Source of the DNA: CAZWSX01 sp964636985
GTDB lineage: Bacteria > Planctomycetota > Planctomycetia > Pirellulales > Pirellulaceae
Length of the DNA stretch: 64,000 nucleotides
Assembly (NCBI GenBank): GCA_964636985.1
Contig: CAZWSX010000003.1
Location: 62,001 to 126,000, forward strand
Reading direction: 5' to 3'
Shown: positions 1 to 8,905 of the stretch, in pieces
Layout: every line of letters starts with the position of its first letter
Numbering within the stretch: position 1 is the stretch's first letter
Translations under genes and position numbers: made by a program
The notes under the pieces: model-generated
Database searches by the model: none
What the model was told of the DNA's origin: nothing
The model's input: the letters and a program-made list of their open reading frames with translations, nothing else

Positions 1-1965
1 GTGATCGTGGCCGCTGCCCGACAGGCCGGTAAACCAGCCCTTTTCGAACCCCTTGGCGACGAAGAATGCGCCGGCGATCAACGCGTAGCCGATCATGTTG
101 AATTCCCAGGCGACGCCGACGGCGAAAACCGCGAGGATCACCAGCGGGATGGTCATCACGGGAGGCGATTCGTGAGCGTGATCGTAACGCTCTTGGTCGC
201 GAGGCGTTCCGACGAACGTCATGTACCACATGCGGAACATGTAGAACGCCGTGACCGAGGCACCCGCGGCGGCGGCACAGAAGAAGATTGCCGCGTACGG
301 CGAGTTGTTCGTGATCCAGAGCGAATAGGCTTGCTCAAGGATGGCATCCTTCGAGTAGTAGCCGCTAAAGCCGACTACGAACGGCAAGCTCACACCGGCG
401 ATGGCAAAGCACCCGATCAACATCGTGATGGCGGTGACGGGCATCTTTTTGTAGAGCCCGCCCATGTAACGCATGTCGTTGGTGTGGACAGCGTGGATCA
501 CCGAACCGGAGCACATGAAGAGCAAGCTCTTGAAGAAGGCGTGCGTGATCAAGTGCATCAATCCGCCGAGCCAGCCGCCGACTCCCAAGGCGAGCATCAT
601 GTAGCCGAGTTGGCTGATTGTGGAGTAAGCGAGGACCTTCTTAATGTCGTTGGCGGTGATGGCAATGGTGGCCGCCATGAATAGCGTGATACAGCCGATG
701 ATGGCGATGACGAACAAGGTTTCTGGTGCGAAGACGGGGTAAAACCGGCCAGTCAGGTAGACGCCAGCCGCGACCATCGTCGCCGAGTGGACCAGCGCCG
801 AAACCGGCGTGGGGCCTTCCATCGCGTCGGGCAACCACGTGTGGAGCGGGAACTGGGCGCTTTTGCCGATGCAACCGCAGAAGATCCCGACGCCTGCGAC
901 GACGAGGAGCCAGTAACCATAGCGATAGCCACCGCTGTCGGCAGCGTTTCGCAATTCGGTCGCTTTCTCGTGCAGGGCCGCGGCAACTTCTTCTTTCGAG
1001 GCGTTGGGGCCTTTGGCTTTGACAATTTCGGCGACCTGGTCGGGCGCATCGGCCAGCACCATTTCGTCGGGAACGACCAAGGCGTAGTGGTTTTCGGCGG
1101 AGCGGACCTTGCTGAACAAGCCAGGGCCTTGGCCATCGATATCGCCGAAGGAGAACGTTCCGATGGTCGACCAGATGGCCATCAGGCCGATGATCATGCC
1201 GAAGTCGCCAACGCGGTTGACGATGAAGGCCTTGTTCGCGGCAGTGGAGGCACTGTTACGTTCAACGTAAAAGCCGATCAGGAAGTAGGAGCAAATGCCC
1301 ACCAATTCCCAGAAGACGAAGACGAGCGCGATGTTTCCAGCCAGCACCAAGCCCAACATGCTGAAGCAGAACAGCGACAGGTACTGAAAGAACCGATAGA
1401 AGCGGCCCGGTCGCTTGAGGTGGCGGCCGTTGGAGAGCGTCACTTCTTTGTCGACGATGTCGTGTTCTTCATCGTGCATGTAGCCCATCGCGTAGAAATG
1501 GATGAGCGTCGCGATCAGCGTCACCATGCAGAACATGCCGACGGTGAGAGCATCGATGTAGTAGCTGAAGTCGAGCCGAAGCGTGCCGAACGTGGCGAAG
1601 TTGTAGAACACACCCGAAAGACTGGGTGGGACAGCAACGTGGCCGTGTTCATCGCCATGGGAATCGGAGTGGCCGTGCGCCTCGGCTGCGTGATCGACGG
1701 CTGCGTTATAAGCGACGAGATGGACGGCCTCGCTCGGCGCCACCTGGGCGTGTTTATCGCCATGATGACCTGCGGCGGCGGGCCAGTGGGTGCTCAGCCA
1801 CATGAACAAGGAGACGTACGAAAACACGCCCGCAAAGAAAATGGCACCTGTGGCGATGTAGGCGCCGTTCTTTTTGAGTTGGGGTCCCGCGAACAGGATT
1901 ACCCAAAACGAAAAGAAGGGAAGCAGCACCGCTGCGAGCAAAAGCTTGGGAATGTAAGCGTCCAT
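1..1965 (-). CDS. nuoL: NADH-quinone oxidoreductase subunit L (partial, 3' end off the left edge)
   Basis: Antiporter-like, proton-pumping membrane subunit of respiratory complex I. Reading leftward from the ATG at 1965 gives 655 codons without a stop, so the C-terminus lies outside the window. Recognisable family segments are WELVGICSYFLIGF (about residues 218-232), VNRVGDFGM (about 250), HSATMVAAGVYL (about 392) and NDIKKVLAYSTISQLGYMM (about 435). The start overlaps the stop of nuoK by one base, so translation is probably coupled. Two hydrophilic insertions are unusual: a His/Asp-rich loop near residues 55-105, and a charged, Ala/Glu/Lys-rich loop near residues 275-325 that makes the protein longer than the E. 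coli protein (about 613 residues). The subunit assignment rests on these motifs plus the nuoHJK context. Confidence 0.95.
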   Translation of the reverse strand, partial: MDAYIPKLLLAAVLLPFFSFWVILFAGPQLKKNGAYIATGAIFFAGVFSYVSLFMWLSTHWPAAAGHHGDKHAQVAPSEAVHLVAYNAAVDHAAEAHGHSDSHGDEHGHVAVPPSLSGVFYNFATFGTLRLDFSYYIDALTVGMFCMVTLIATLIHFYAMGYMHDEEHDIVDKEVTLSNGRHLKRPGRFYRFFQYLSLFCFSMLGLVLAGNIALVFVFWELVGICSYFLIGFYVERNSASTAANKAFIVNRVGDFGMIIGLMAIWSTIGTFSFGDIDGQGPGLFSKVRSAENHYALVVPDEMVLADAPDQVAEIVKAKGPNASKEEVAAALHEKATELRNAADSGGYRYGYWLLVVAGVGIFCGCIGKSAQFPLHTWLPDAMEGPTPVSALVHSATMVAAGVYLTGRFYPVFAPETLFVIAIIGCITLFMAATIAITANDIKKVLAYSTISQLGYMMLALGVGGWLGGLMHLITHAFFKSLLFMCSGSVIHAVHTNDMRYMGGLYKKMPVTAITMLIGCFAIAGVSLPFVVGFSGYYSKDAILEQAYSLWITNNSPYAAIFFCAAAAGASVTAFYMFRMWYMTFVGTPRDQERYDHAHESPPVMTIPLVILAVFAVGVAWEFNMIGYALIAGAFFVAKGFEKGWFTGLSGSGHDH

Positions 1966-2300
1966 TAGCCTTTCAACTCGTCGGCTTGGTCGATATCGAT
2001 CGTGGTGTGATTGTTGTAAAAATTCAAGGCAATCGCGAGCGCGACCGCGGCTTCGGCAGCCGCCAACACAATCACAAACAGCGCCATCAGTTCGCCATCG
2101 ATTCCCAGCGTCGTGTTACGCAGGAGCGGGCTACCAAAGGCGATCAGGTTCAGGTTCGCACCGTTCAGCACCAGTTCGATGCCCATCAGCACGCCAAGCG
2201 CGTTCCGCTTGGTGGCCATGCACAGCACACCGCTGACAAAAAGTACGGCACCCACTACCAGGTAGTGAGAGACCGACACGGGTTGGCTGAAAGGGTCCAT
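1965..2300 (-). CDS. nuoK: NADH-quinone oxidoreductase subunit K
   Basis: Small membrane subunit of complex I with three predicted helices, 111 residues, slightly longer than the usual 100. The two intramembrane glutamates characteristic of NuoK/MrpC are visible in GIELVLNGANLNLIAF (helix 2) and VLAAAEAAVALAI (helix 3); these are known to be part of the proton path. The TAA stop shares one base with the ATG of nuoL, and nuoJ ends 39 bases upstream, so this is one operon. The C-terminal tail (DIDQADELKG) is acidic. Confidence 0.96.
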   Translation of the reverse strand: MDPFSQPVSVSHYLVVGAVLFVSGVLCMATKRNALGVLMGIELVLNGANLNLIAFGSPLLRNTTLGIDGELMALFVIVLAAAEAAVALAIALNFYNNHTTIDIDQADELKG

Positions 2301-2339
2301 ACGCTACTCAATAAATAACGGGCCAAACACGGCACCAAA

Positions 2340-2996
2340 CTAGGCAGCGGGGACGCTGCTGCGCGTCTTCACTCGCCGCTTGGTACGGGCCATGTAACCG
2401 GCACCGATCAAAACCACCAACAAATGCATCGAAACAATGACGAATGGGAGCAAGTAGCCCGCCTGTCCGCCACGCAAAGACGATCCGGAAGGAACACCTT
2501 CAACGGGATCAAGCTTATCGACTCGGACGCCAACCAAGGCCATCCCCAGGCGGGGCGTCGACTCGATCTTCTCTTGAACCACTGCGTCGCGAGCTTCACG
2601 CGACGACTGATGCCAGTCGGGCACAGCAAACGCGCTGCGAATCAAGAGCACCAATAACGTGAGGCCGATAATCCCGCCGAGGACCATTTCGCCCGACGAG
2701 GTTTTCATGTCGATAAAGCGGCTTTGGGCCGTGAGCATGACGCCGAAGATCAAGAGGACGAGCGTGCCGCCGACGTAGATCATCAACTGCATGGCGCCAA
2801 CGAACTGGGCGCCGGCCAGGATGAACAACCCAGCAGTGGCACCGAGCGAGACCATCAAGTAGAAGGCCATTCGCACAACGTTGCTGGTGAAAACAACGGC
2901 GACACCGAAGAAACAAGCCAAGCCGGCAAAGAGATAGAACGAGACCGCGTACCAGTCGATCGTTGCCAGCAGCGGATTCGCGATCAAGCCGTTCAT
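2340..2996 (-). CDS. nuoJ: NADH-quinone oxidoreductase subunit J
   Basis: Membrane subunit of complex I, 218 residues. The segment AMQLMIYVGGTLVLLIFGVML is the hallmark NuoJ helix 3, and the order H-J-K-L supports the call. A hydrophilic loop of roughly 60 residues (about 125-180) separates helix 4 from the last helix, longer than in many homologues. The gap upstream to nuoH is only 80 bases and has no room for nuoI, which usually lies here. Confidence 0.95.
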   Translation of the reverse strand: MNGLIANPLLATIDWYAVSFYLFAGLACFFGVAVVFTSNVVRMAFYLMVSLGATAGLFILAGAQFVGAMQLMIYVGGTLVLLIFGVMLTAQSRFIDMKTSSGEMVLGGIIGLTLLVLLIRSAFAVPDWHQSSREARDAVVQEKIESTPRLGMALVGVRVDKLDPVEGVPSGSSLRGGQAGYLLPFVIVSMHLLVVLIGAGYMARTKRRVKTRSSVPAA

Positions 2997-3076
2997 GAAT
3001 TAAGTCGCTCGCTCTGTTCGCCTGTTGATTCGCGGGGCCTGCCGAGGTTCGCCTATCTTTGGTTGTTGTGCCGCAA

Positions 3077-4321
3077 CTAGCGGGCAGCAACCTTTGAATC
3101 GGCAGAACCCTTCTTTTCGGGCGATTTCTTTTCAGGCACCGGCTGCGTGTAGTTTTCGCGAACCTCGCCGATGTTGGTTTGCCGCCAAGGCGTCGGGACG
3201 TCGGCAGCTTGCCAAGCCACGGCACCCAGGAAGCAAAAGGCCGAAATCGGCACGCAGTACTTCAAACAGGTGGTCATCACCTGGTCGATTCGCAAACGGG
3301 GAAGGGTCCAGCGAGCCCACATCATAACGGTCACACCGACAACGCTTTTGAGCACGAAGTTGGTAACACCAGCCATCTGAACCAGGTAACCCAGCACGCT
3401 CCAATCGGTCTCGCCCGGCTTGTAAGCAAGTGGAGCCAGGACTGGAATCGGGCCGTTCCAGCCACCAAAGAACAAGATTGCCGCCAAACCACTGACGACA
3501 AACATGGCGCCATATTCGGCCATAAAGAAGAAGCTCCAGCGAAGACCGGAGTATTCGGTGTGGAAACCGGCAACCAGTTCGCTTTCCGCTTCAGCCAAGT
3601 CAAACGGGGCGCGGCTTACACTGGCGATGGCACAGGTGAAGTAGACCCAAAACGCAATGAACGTGAAGGGATCGTGGAAAATGAGCCAGTTGGTGAACAA
3701 GCCAGCTTGAGCATTGGCGATGACGTTCAGGTCGAGCGACCCCACGATCAAAATCGGAATCACCACGCACAGGCCCATAGGGACTTCGTAGCTGACCACC
3801 TGAGCCGCTTCACGCATGCCGCCAAACAGCGACCACTTCGAGCCTGATGCGTAACCAGCGAGAATAACGCCGAACGCGCGGAGGCCCATGATCGCGAGGA
3901 TCAAAAAGGCGCTCACACTGCTGGTTGCAGCCGGCCAATCACTGGCGAACGGCAGGACCATATAAGCGGTAAATGCTGGAGCGAACGCAATATAGGGAGC
4001 CATGCGAAAGAGCATCGCATCGGCGTCCTTAGGAATAATGTCTTCCTTGGTGATCAGCTTGAGACCGTCGGCGAGGGTTTGGAGCCAGCCGAATTTTCCA
4101 CCCGTCCGAGTGGGACCAAGGCGGTCCTGAATGCGGCCGGCGATCTTTCGCTCCATCCAGATGAAGACGAGAGCGCCAACGGCAACCACGTTCAGAAGAA
4201 GGCCGATGTGAACAGCCGCGGCCAGCAAATAGCCGAGCCAGAAATGCTCGCCCGGTTTCCACGCATCCCCGAAAAGCCCCAGGACGGGAGCGAGGATTGC
4301 GAGGTTAAAAAACTTGGCCAT
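3077..4321 (-). CDS. nuoH: NADH-quinone oxidoreductase subunit H
   Basis: Quinone-site membrane subunit of complex I, 414 residues. Diagnostic motifs are ERKIAGRIQDRLGPTRTG (about residues 57-74) and EAESELVAGFHTEYSG (about 243-258), the loop that lines the quinone chamber. The family is usually about 325-350 residues long; here there is extra length near the N-terminus and a Lys/Glu-rich C-terminal tail of about 35 residues. It is the first nuo gene in this run: the next gene upstream is an unrelated lipoprotein, separated by 447 bases. The remaining subunits (A-G and I) must be encoded elsewhere if complex I is complete. Confidence 0.96.
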   Translation of the reverse strand: MAKFFNLAILAPVLGLFGDAWKPGEHFWLGYLLAAAVHIGLLLNVVAVGALVFIWMERKIAGRIQDRLGPTRTGGKFGWLQTLADGLKLITKEDIIPKDADAMLFRMAPYIAFAPAFTAYMVLPFASDWPAATSSVSAFLILAIMGLRAFGVILAGYASGSKWSLFGGMREAAQVVSYEVPMGLCVVIPILIVGSLDLNVIANAQAGLFTNWLIFHDPFTFIAFWVYFTCAIASVSRAPFDLAEAESELVAGFHTEYSGLRWSFFFMAEYGAMFVVSGLAAILFFGGWNGPIPVLAPLAYKPGETDWSVLGYLVQMAGVTNFVLKSVVGVTVMMWARWTLPRLRIDQVMTTCLKYCVPISAFCFLGAVAWQAADVPTPWRQTNIGEVRENYTQPVPEKKSPEKKGSADSKVAAR

Positions 4322-4768
4322 AGCGACGTGCTTTCGCGGGAATTTCGTCTATCCCGAACCCCAAATCTCGACCTGGGGCGTCCTTTCTTAGGACACCCGG
4401 TTCAAGAGATTGTGAAATATGGCACAAAGTCATTCCAGCGCGAAGGGTCCACCCTGCCAAATCGCGGCGGCGTTTCGGCAAAATAATTCTTTCACTGCTG
4501 TAAGGAATGGGCCTCGCCCGTCAGGCCTAAGCAGATGGCAAAATCGGCGGAAATTGCCGCTACGAGAGGCAACCCGATCCTGCATCGGGCGTTTTGAATC
4601 GCCCTTTCAGGGCTTTCGATTCGTTGGGACTGGATGACCCAGGGCGTTGCCCTGGGCTCTGGTTGGTACGCCCCGTTGGGGCTTAAATCTGACGGCTTAC
4701 GGTTTGTCCGCTTTCCGTACGCCAATCATCACAATAAGTGGTCTGAATAAGAGAATGCTTGGACCGCC
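4322..4768. other. Intergenic region holding a dispersed repeat and presumably the nuoH promoter
   Basis: No convincing gene. The right half (4601-4684) is a run of short inverted repeats; the left half should carry the promoter of the nuoHJKL run, but I cannot point to a clear -35/-10. Confidence 0.5.
4601..4684 (+). repeat. Dispersed intergenic repeat, copy 1
   Basis: Three consecutive small hairpins: GCCCTTTCAGGGC, then ACCCAGGGCGTTGCCCTGGG, then a GCCCC/GGGGC pair, with the spacer GGCTCTGGTTGG. A diverged copy in the same orientation lies at 16040-16139 and shares the order of hairpins and the exact 12-base spacer. No coding capacity is evident. Confidence 0.6.
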
Positions 4769-7342
4769 CTACCGGTCGACCACCTGTAGATCGACCGTCT
4801 TGAGTACGCCTGTGGGGTCGTTGTTGCTTCGGGTTTGAATCGTGATGGGGTAGTCGCCGGGACGGTCGGCGATGACTCGCAGTTCCAGGTTCGGGGTTTG
4901 TTCTCCGGGTCCCATGGTGGCGATTTGAAAGGCGAGTTCGTTGTCGCTGGGCTGGTCTTTCGTGACGGCGAAGGCGCTTCGAAGTTCCGTAATCTTCATT
5001 CCAGCGGGGACTTGGATCCTGGTGGTGACGTCGCCATCGGCCGCGGCGCCTTTATTTCTCAATTTCAGTTGAATGCTTGCAGCTCGTCCAACGGTTGCTG
5101 GGTTGTTGACGGGGTTGGCCGTGACGTCGACGGAGCCGCCGCGGGCAGCGCCTGCGGCACCGTCGTCTGGCGCGATCCCGGTAGGATTGCCGACTCCCTG
5201 GACTGTCGTCACGACGTCCTGCGAGTTGGTAGCACCTTCGAAGCTGGTTACGAAGGCTCGCGAGATGGCATCGGGGTCGGGACGAACGCCGCGGCATTCC
5301 ACCAGGAACGACTCTTGTTGTTCGACACCGATCTCGGGCAGGTCCCACGATAGTTCGCCGCTGCGATTCGGCTGCGGGCGGCGGCTGGCGCGGACGGCCT
5401 CCAAACTGGAACCGGCCTGGAATGTGACTTTCACGTTGGTCAGCGGGATGCTGCCGGTGTTTTGAACAGTGACTCGGAACTGGCCGGTGGTTCCTTCTTC
5501 GAGTTCGCGCGGTCCTTCGAGCGAGAGCGAGACTCGTGGCACGGCGTCGCGGGAGGCGGTGACGCACCGCTCGATTTGCGTTTTCTGTCCGTCGTCGGAT
5601 CGGGCTTCGAGCCGGTGACAGAGCCGACCTTCTCGCATGATGCGGAACGTCAACGGGGCTTGGAAGCGCTCGCCTGGGGCCAGCGTGCCAACACGGAGCG
5701 ACAAGGGGCTGGGTGCGCCGGTCTTGTGTTCGAGGCCGTCGTCGAAGACGTCGGTGAGGGTAACGTTCGTCAGCGGCACCAGGCCGGTGTTCTCGATTTC
5801 CGCAATCCAGCGAACATCGGCGCCGACGGGGGCTTGCTCGGGACCGTTCATCACGATCGTTAGAGCCGAACGGTTGACTAACGTTCGTACGCCATGCTCC
5901 GCGGCCAAGCCATCGGTGCTACGGGCGCGGAAGACGTGATCGACTTGGGCTTCGACCGTCATGCGGGTGGTAACTTCGACGGCTCGCGGAACTTCACGCG
6001 GGGCGATGTCACCAAGCCGCCATTCAAGGCGATCGCCAAAGGGCTGCGCCGGCGGGTTGGTGCTTTCGACTTGAGTGCCGGGCGGAATGGTGTACGAGAT
6101 CACGACGTCCTTGGCCGCCATATCGCCGACGTTGACGACTTCCGCGCGGTAGGTAACAGGCTCGTCGAAGTTGACAGCGGCCGGCCCCATGGCAGTAATC
6201 GCGAGGCCGGGGGCGCTCCACGTAATCGAGGTGCCGCCTTGGCCGACAACCATTCGCGGCGCATCGCTGGGACGCATCGAAGGGCGAATGATCTGGACGC
6301 CGACTTGCGTGACGCCAGGCGTTGACGAGCTGGGAAGGACGCGGGCGATCGCCTGTCCATTCACGTCGGTGGGAACTTCGATCACCGGTTGGCCGTTGGC
6401 TTCGAACGTTGCTTCGGGGCCATCGAGGATTTCGTAACGGACGATCCACCCTTCGATCGGCGCGTTCATGCCGGTTCGCGCGACGGTGGTGATCAACTCG
6501 GCAGGTTGCGGCTTATCGACGCGGACGATGAGCGGCGTGGGGAACATCCATTGCCCGTCGACCCAGTAGACCGTGGCCGTTTGGCGGCGTTTTTCCCAGT
6601 TTTTTACGGTCGGAGCGACGACGTTGACGAAGGTGGCCCCTTCGACGGGCGAGGTCACGCTGACCCAGCTTTGTCCTTTGCCGAGCGCCACGTCGTCGGC
6701 CTTATTGTCGGTTCCGCGATCGACGGTTTGGCGGGCCGTAAACGTGCGGGTGTAGGCTCGCTCGCCGCTGAATTTTTGAGTTTCGCCCGAGTGAATCCAA
6801 TCGGTGAGAAAACAGTATTCGTTCTTGCCGACTTGCACGATGTGGCCGACGCTGTCGGGCGAGACAGTCCACTCCAGCGGCTGGCGCATGACGTAGTTGC
6901 CTTCGCCGCCGCAGATGCCCGAGGCAACGATGACTTCGGTTCCGACTGGCGCGACCACGCGCCCCGGCATGACGACGACGTAAGGCTTTTTATCGAGTTG
7001 CATCACCGGCGAGACGGCGCCCGGAACATTTCCATAGGGCCGGGCGGCACATTGCGGCCCCAAGCAAGGGGCCGGGGTTTTCGCCGCTTGATATGCCGGC
7101 TTGGGCATGATCGCCGCGTAGTCGGGAAGTTCGACGGTGGTCGAGTTGCCCGAGAAGATGTAGTTGCCCGTGGGATCGATGGCGGGAACGCGGAGCTGAG
7201 CGCAGCCGGTGGTGAAGAGCAGGGCGAGGCAGCAGGCCATCGCAGCCGCACGGCAAAGGAATGCCGCGGCGCGGTGCGTATCAGCGGCGAGTCGGCGAAC
7301 CGACGTCATGGCGCTCATCCTGGCGGGAGATTCCGTCCCCAT
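4769..7342 (-). CDS. DUF11-repeat lipoprotein
   Basis: 857-residue exported protein of the large planctomycete DUF11 family. A lipoprotein-type signal ends at LLFTTGC (Cys 47), so the mature protein is probably lipid-anchored. After an N-terminal region of about 330 residues without a recognised domain come four repeated immunoglobulin-like units with the DUF11 pattern: a VTYRAEVVNVGDMAAKDVVI-like strand, then PPGTQVESTNPP. Units begin near residues 385, 510, 625 and 750. Such repeats are found in bacterial and chlamydial envelope proteins; a structural role is inferred. Internal ATGs at 7318 and 7309 are possible starts; the 7309 one has AGGA about 8 bases upstream. Confidence 0.85.
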   Translation of the reverse strand: MGTESPARMSAMTSVRRLAADTHRAAAFLCRAAAMACCLALLFTTGCAQLRVPAIDPTGNYIFSGNSTTVELPDYAAIMPKPAYQAAKTPAPCLGPQCAARPYGNVPGAVSPVMQLDKKPYVVVMPGRVVAPVGTEVIVASGICGGEGNYVMRQPLEWTVSPDSVGHIVQVGKNEYCFLTDWIHSGETQKFSGERAYTRTFTARQTVDRGTDNKADDVALGKGQSWVSVTSPVEGATFVNVVAPTVKNWEKRRQTATVYWVDGQWMFPTPLIVRVDKPQPAELITTVARTGMNAPIEGWIVRYEILDGPEATFEANGQPVIEVPTDVNGQAIARVLPSSSTPGVTQVGVQIIRPSMRPSDAPRMVVGQGGTSITWSAPGLAITAMGPAAVNFDEPVTYRAEVVNVGDMAAKDVVISYTIPPGTQVESTNPPAQPFGDRLEWRLGDIAPREVPRAVEVTTRMTVEAQVDHVFRARSTDGLAAEHGVRTLVNRSALTIVMNGPEQAPVGADVRWIAEIENTGLVPLTNVTLTDVFDDGLEHKTGAPSPLSLRVGTLAPGERFQAPLTFRIMREGRLCHRLEARSDDGQKTQIERCVTASRDAVPRVSLSLEGPRELEEGTTGQFRVTVQNTGSIPLTNVKVTFQAGSSLEAVRASRRPQPNRSGELSWDLPEIGVEQQESFLVECRGVRPDPDAISRAFVTSFEGATNSQDVVTTVQGVGNPTGIAPDDGAAGAARGGSVDVTANPVNNPATVGRAASIQLKLRNKGAAADGDVTTRIQVPAGMKITELRSAFAVTKDQPSDNELAFQIATMGPGEQTPNLELRVIADRPGDYPITIQTRSNNDPTGVLKTVDLQVVDR

Positions 7343-7643
7343 GCTTACCCGTTAAGCATGTTTGCGCGGCGTCTCAAATCGAGGCGCGGCACTTCCCCAA
7401 TGAAAGGTAGCACGCGATTCGAGAGTCTGCGGGCGGACACCAAAATGAATCGACGGGAAAAATTCGCGGAACTAGCCGGGTCCTAGGGACTTTAACGTCT
7501 ATTAGGCCACCCTAGGCCTGGAGTTGGTTCGTCTACGACTTGCCATCGCGCCTCGCCGCTACTTGACAGTCGATTAACGGGCGACGCCAATAAACCCCAC
7601 AGGCTGTCCGTTTTTGCCTTCCGTCGTTTGTAAGGAGTTCGGT
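7343..7643. other. Intergenic region between divergent genes
   Basis: Separates the divergently transcribed DUF11 lipoprotein and the gene at 7644. It should hold both promoters, but I see no clear element, repeat or small ORF in it. Confidence 0.4.
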
Positions 7644-8738
7644 ATGCGCAGTTCGTTTCGCTGGTCGGCGCTGATTTTCAGCTGCCTGGCCACAGTGACT
7701 TTAGCCGCTGATCCGGCCGGTCTTGATCAAAAAGGGAAGATTGAATTGAAGTCGTCGGGACCGATTGCCTTTGGTCCGACAGGCGTTTTGTTTGTGTCCG
7801 ATCCGGCTGACGCCAAGGTGTACGCCGTTGGCGTTGGCAAGAGCAGCTCCGACCCAGCTGTGAATTTCAAGGTCGAAAAGCTCGACGGCAAGCTCGCCAC
7901 CGCCTTCGATGCAGCGGCCGGTGACATCGCCGTGACCGACCTGGCGGTGCAACCTGGTTCGTCGACGGCCTATCTCAGCGTCAGCATTGGAAAAGGTGCC
8001 GATGCCAAGGCCGTGCTCGCCAAAGTGGAAGCCGACGGCAAGGTGACCGCCGTTGCGCTGGATGGCGTTCCGTATGCGAAGCTCGAAATCGCAGACGCTC
8101 CCGCGCCCGATCAAAAGGACCGCCGCGGCAATCCGACGCGCAACCAATCGGTGACCGACCTGCAATTCCTGGACGGCAAGCTGTTTATCGCCGGGCTTTC
8201 GAACGCCGCCGAGGCCAGCAAGCTGCGCTCGGTTTACTTCCCCTTCAACGGCAAGGACACATCGACGAGCGTTGAGATCTATCACGGTGCCCACGGGGCC
8301 GTAGAAACGAACGCGCCCGTTCGCACGTTTGTGCCGTTCAACGTGGGCGGCCAACCGACGCTGCTAGCCGCCTACACGTGCACGCCGCTGGTTTCGTTCC
8401 CGCTGAGCAACCTGGATTCGGGCAGCAAGGTTCGCGGCACGACTGTCGCCGAACTCGGCAACCGCAACCAACCGCTCGACATTGTCTCGTACGAAAAGGG
8501 CGGCAAGCCTTATTTGCTGCTCGCCAACAGCGCCCGCGGCGTGATGAAAGTGGACGCCAGCAACATCGCCGAGCAAAAGGGGATCAATGAGCGGATCGCC
8601 GACACGGCGGGCCTGACGTACGAAACGCTGAAAGACCTCCAAGGGGTCGAGCAACTCGACAAGTTCGGCAACGACCGCGTGGTCATTCTGAGCAAAGGCG
8701 CCGATGGGCTGACGCTCATGTCGGCTATGCTGCCTTAG
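7644..8738 (+). CDS. Exported beta-propeller-like protein of unknown function
   Basis: 364 residues. I chose the ATG at 7644 because AAGGAG lies 7 bases upstream and it places a good signal peptide (about 21 residues, ending LATVTLAA) at the N-terminus; a longer reading frame starts at 7614. The mature part has repeated blocks of the form 'GPTGVLFVSDPADAKVYAVGV', 'DLAVQPGSSTAYLSVSIG' and 'DLQFLDGKLFIAGL', which resemble blades of a periplasmic beta-propeller. No catalytic motif is seen. It stands alone and is followed by a strong hairpin. Function unknown. Confidence 0.8.
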   Translation: MRSSFRWSALIFSCLATVTLAADPAGLDQKGKIELKSSGPIAFGPTGVLFVSDPADAKVYAVGVGKSSSDPAVNFKVEKLDGKLATAFDAAAGDIAVTDLAVQPGSSTAYLSVSIGKGADAKAVLAKVEADGKVTAVALDGVPYAKLEIADAPAPDQKDRRGNPTRNQSVTDLQFLDGKLFIAGLSNAAEASKLRSVYFPFNGKDTSTSVEIYHGAHGAVETNAPVRTFVPFNVGGQPTLLAAYTCTPLVSFPLSNLDSGSKVRGTTVAELGNRNQPLDIVSYEKGGKPYLLLANSARGVMKVDASNIAEQKGINERIADTAGLTYETLKDLQGVEQLDKFGNDRVVILSKGADGLTLMSAMLP

Positions 8739-8765
8739 TTGATTGCTGACTAGATTTCCTTCTCA

Positions 8766-8789
8766 CCGCTCGCACTCTCGCGAGCGGTC
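8766..8789 (+). terminator. Stem-loop downstream of the 7644 gene
   Basis: Perfect 9-base stem ACCGCTCGC/GCGAGCGGT with a 6-base loop, 27 bases after the stop codon. There is no T-run, so it is only a probable terminator. Confidence 0.5.
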
Positions 8790-8905
8790 GCCGGTGCGCA
8801 CTGCTTTGCGCGCTCTTTGGCTCGCAACTTCTTTGCGAAACTCTCACTTCATTCGCGGGTAGAATTCTCGATCCCGACACTCTTACCCTCGCGGAGGACG
8901 GACCC

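Noticed and set aside
787..1968. Long plus-strand frame of 393 codons across nuoL
   Set aside because: Exact antisense of nuoL, which has strong family motifs; the translation has no coherent hydrophobicity or domain.
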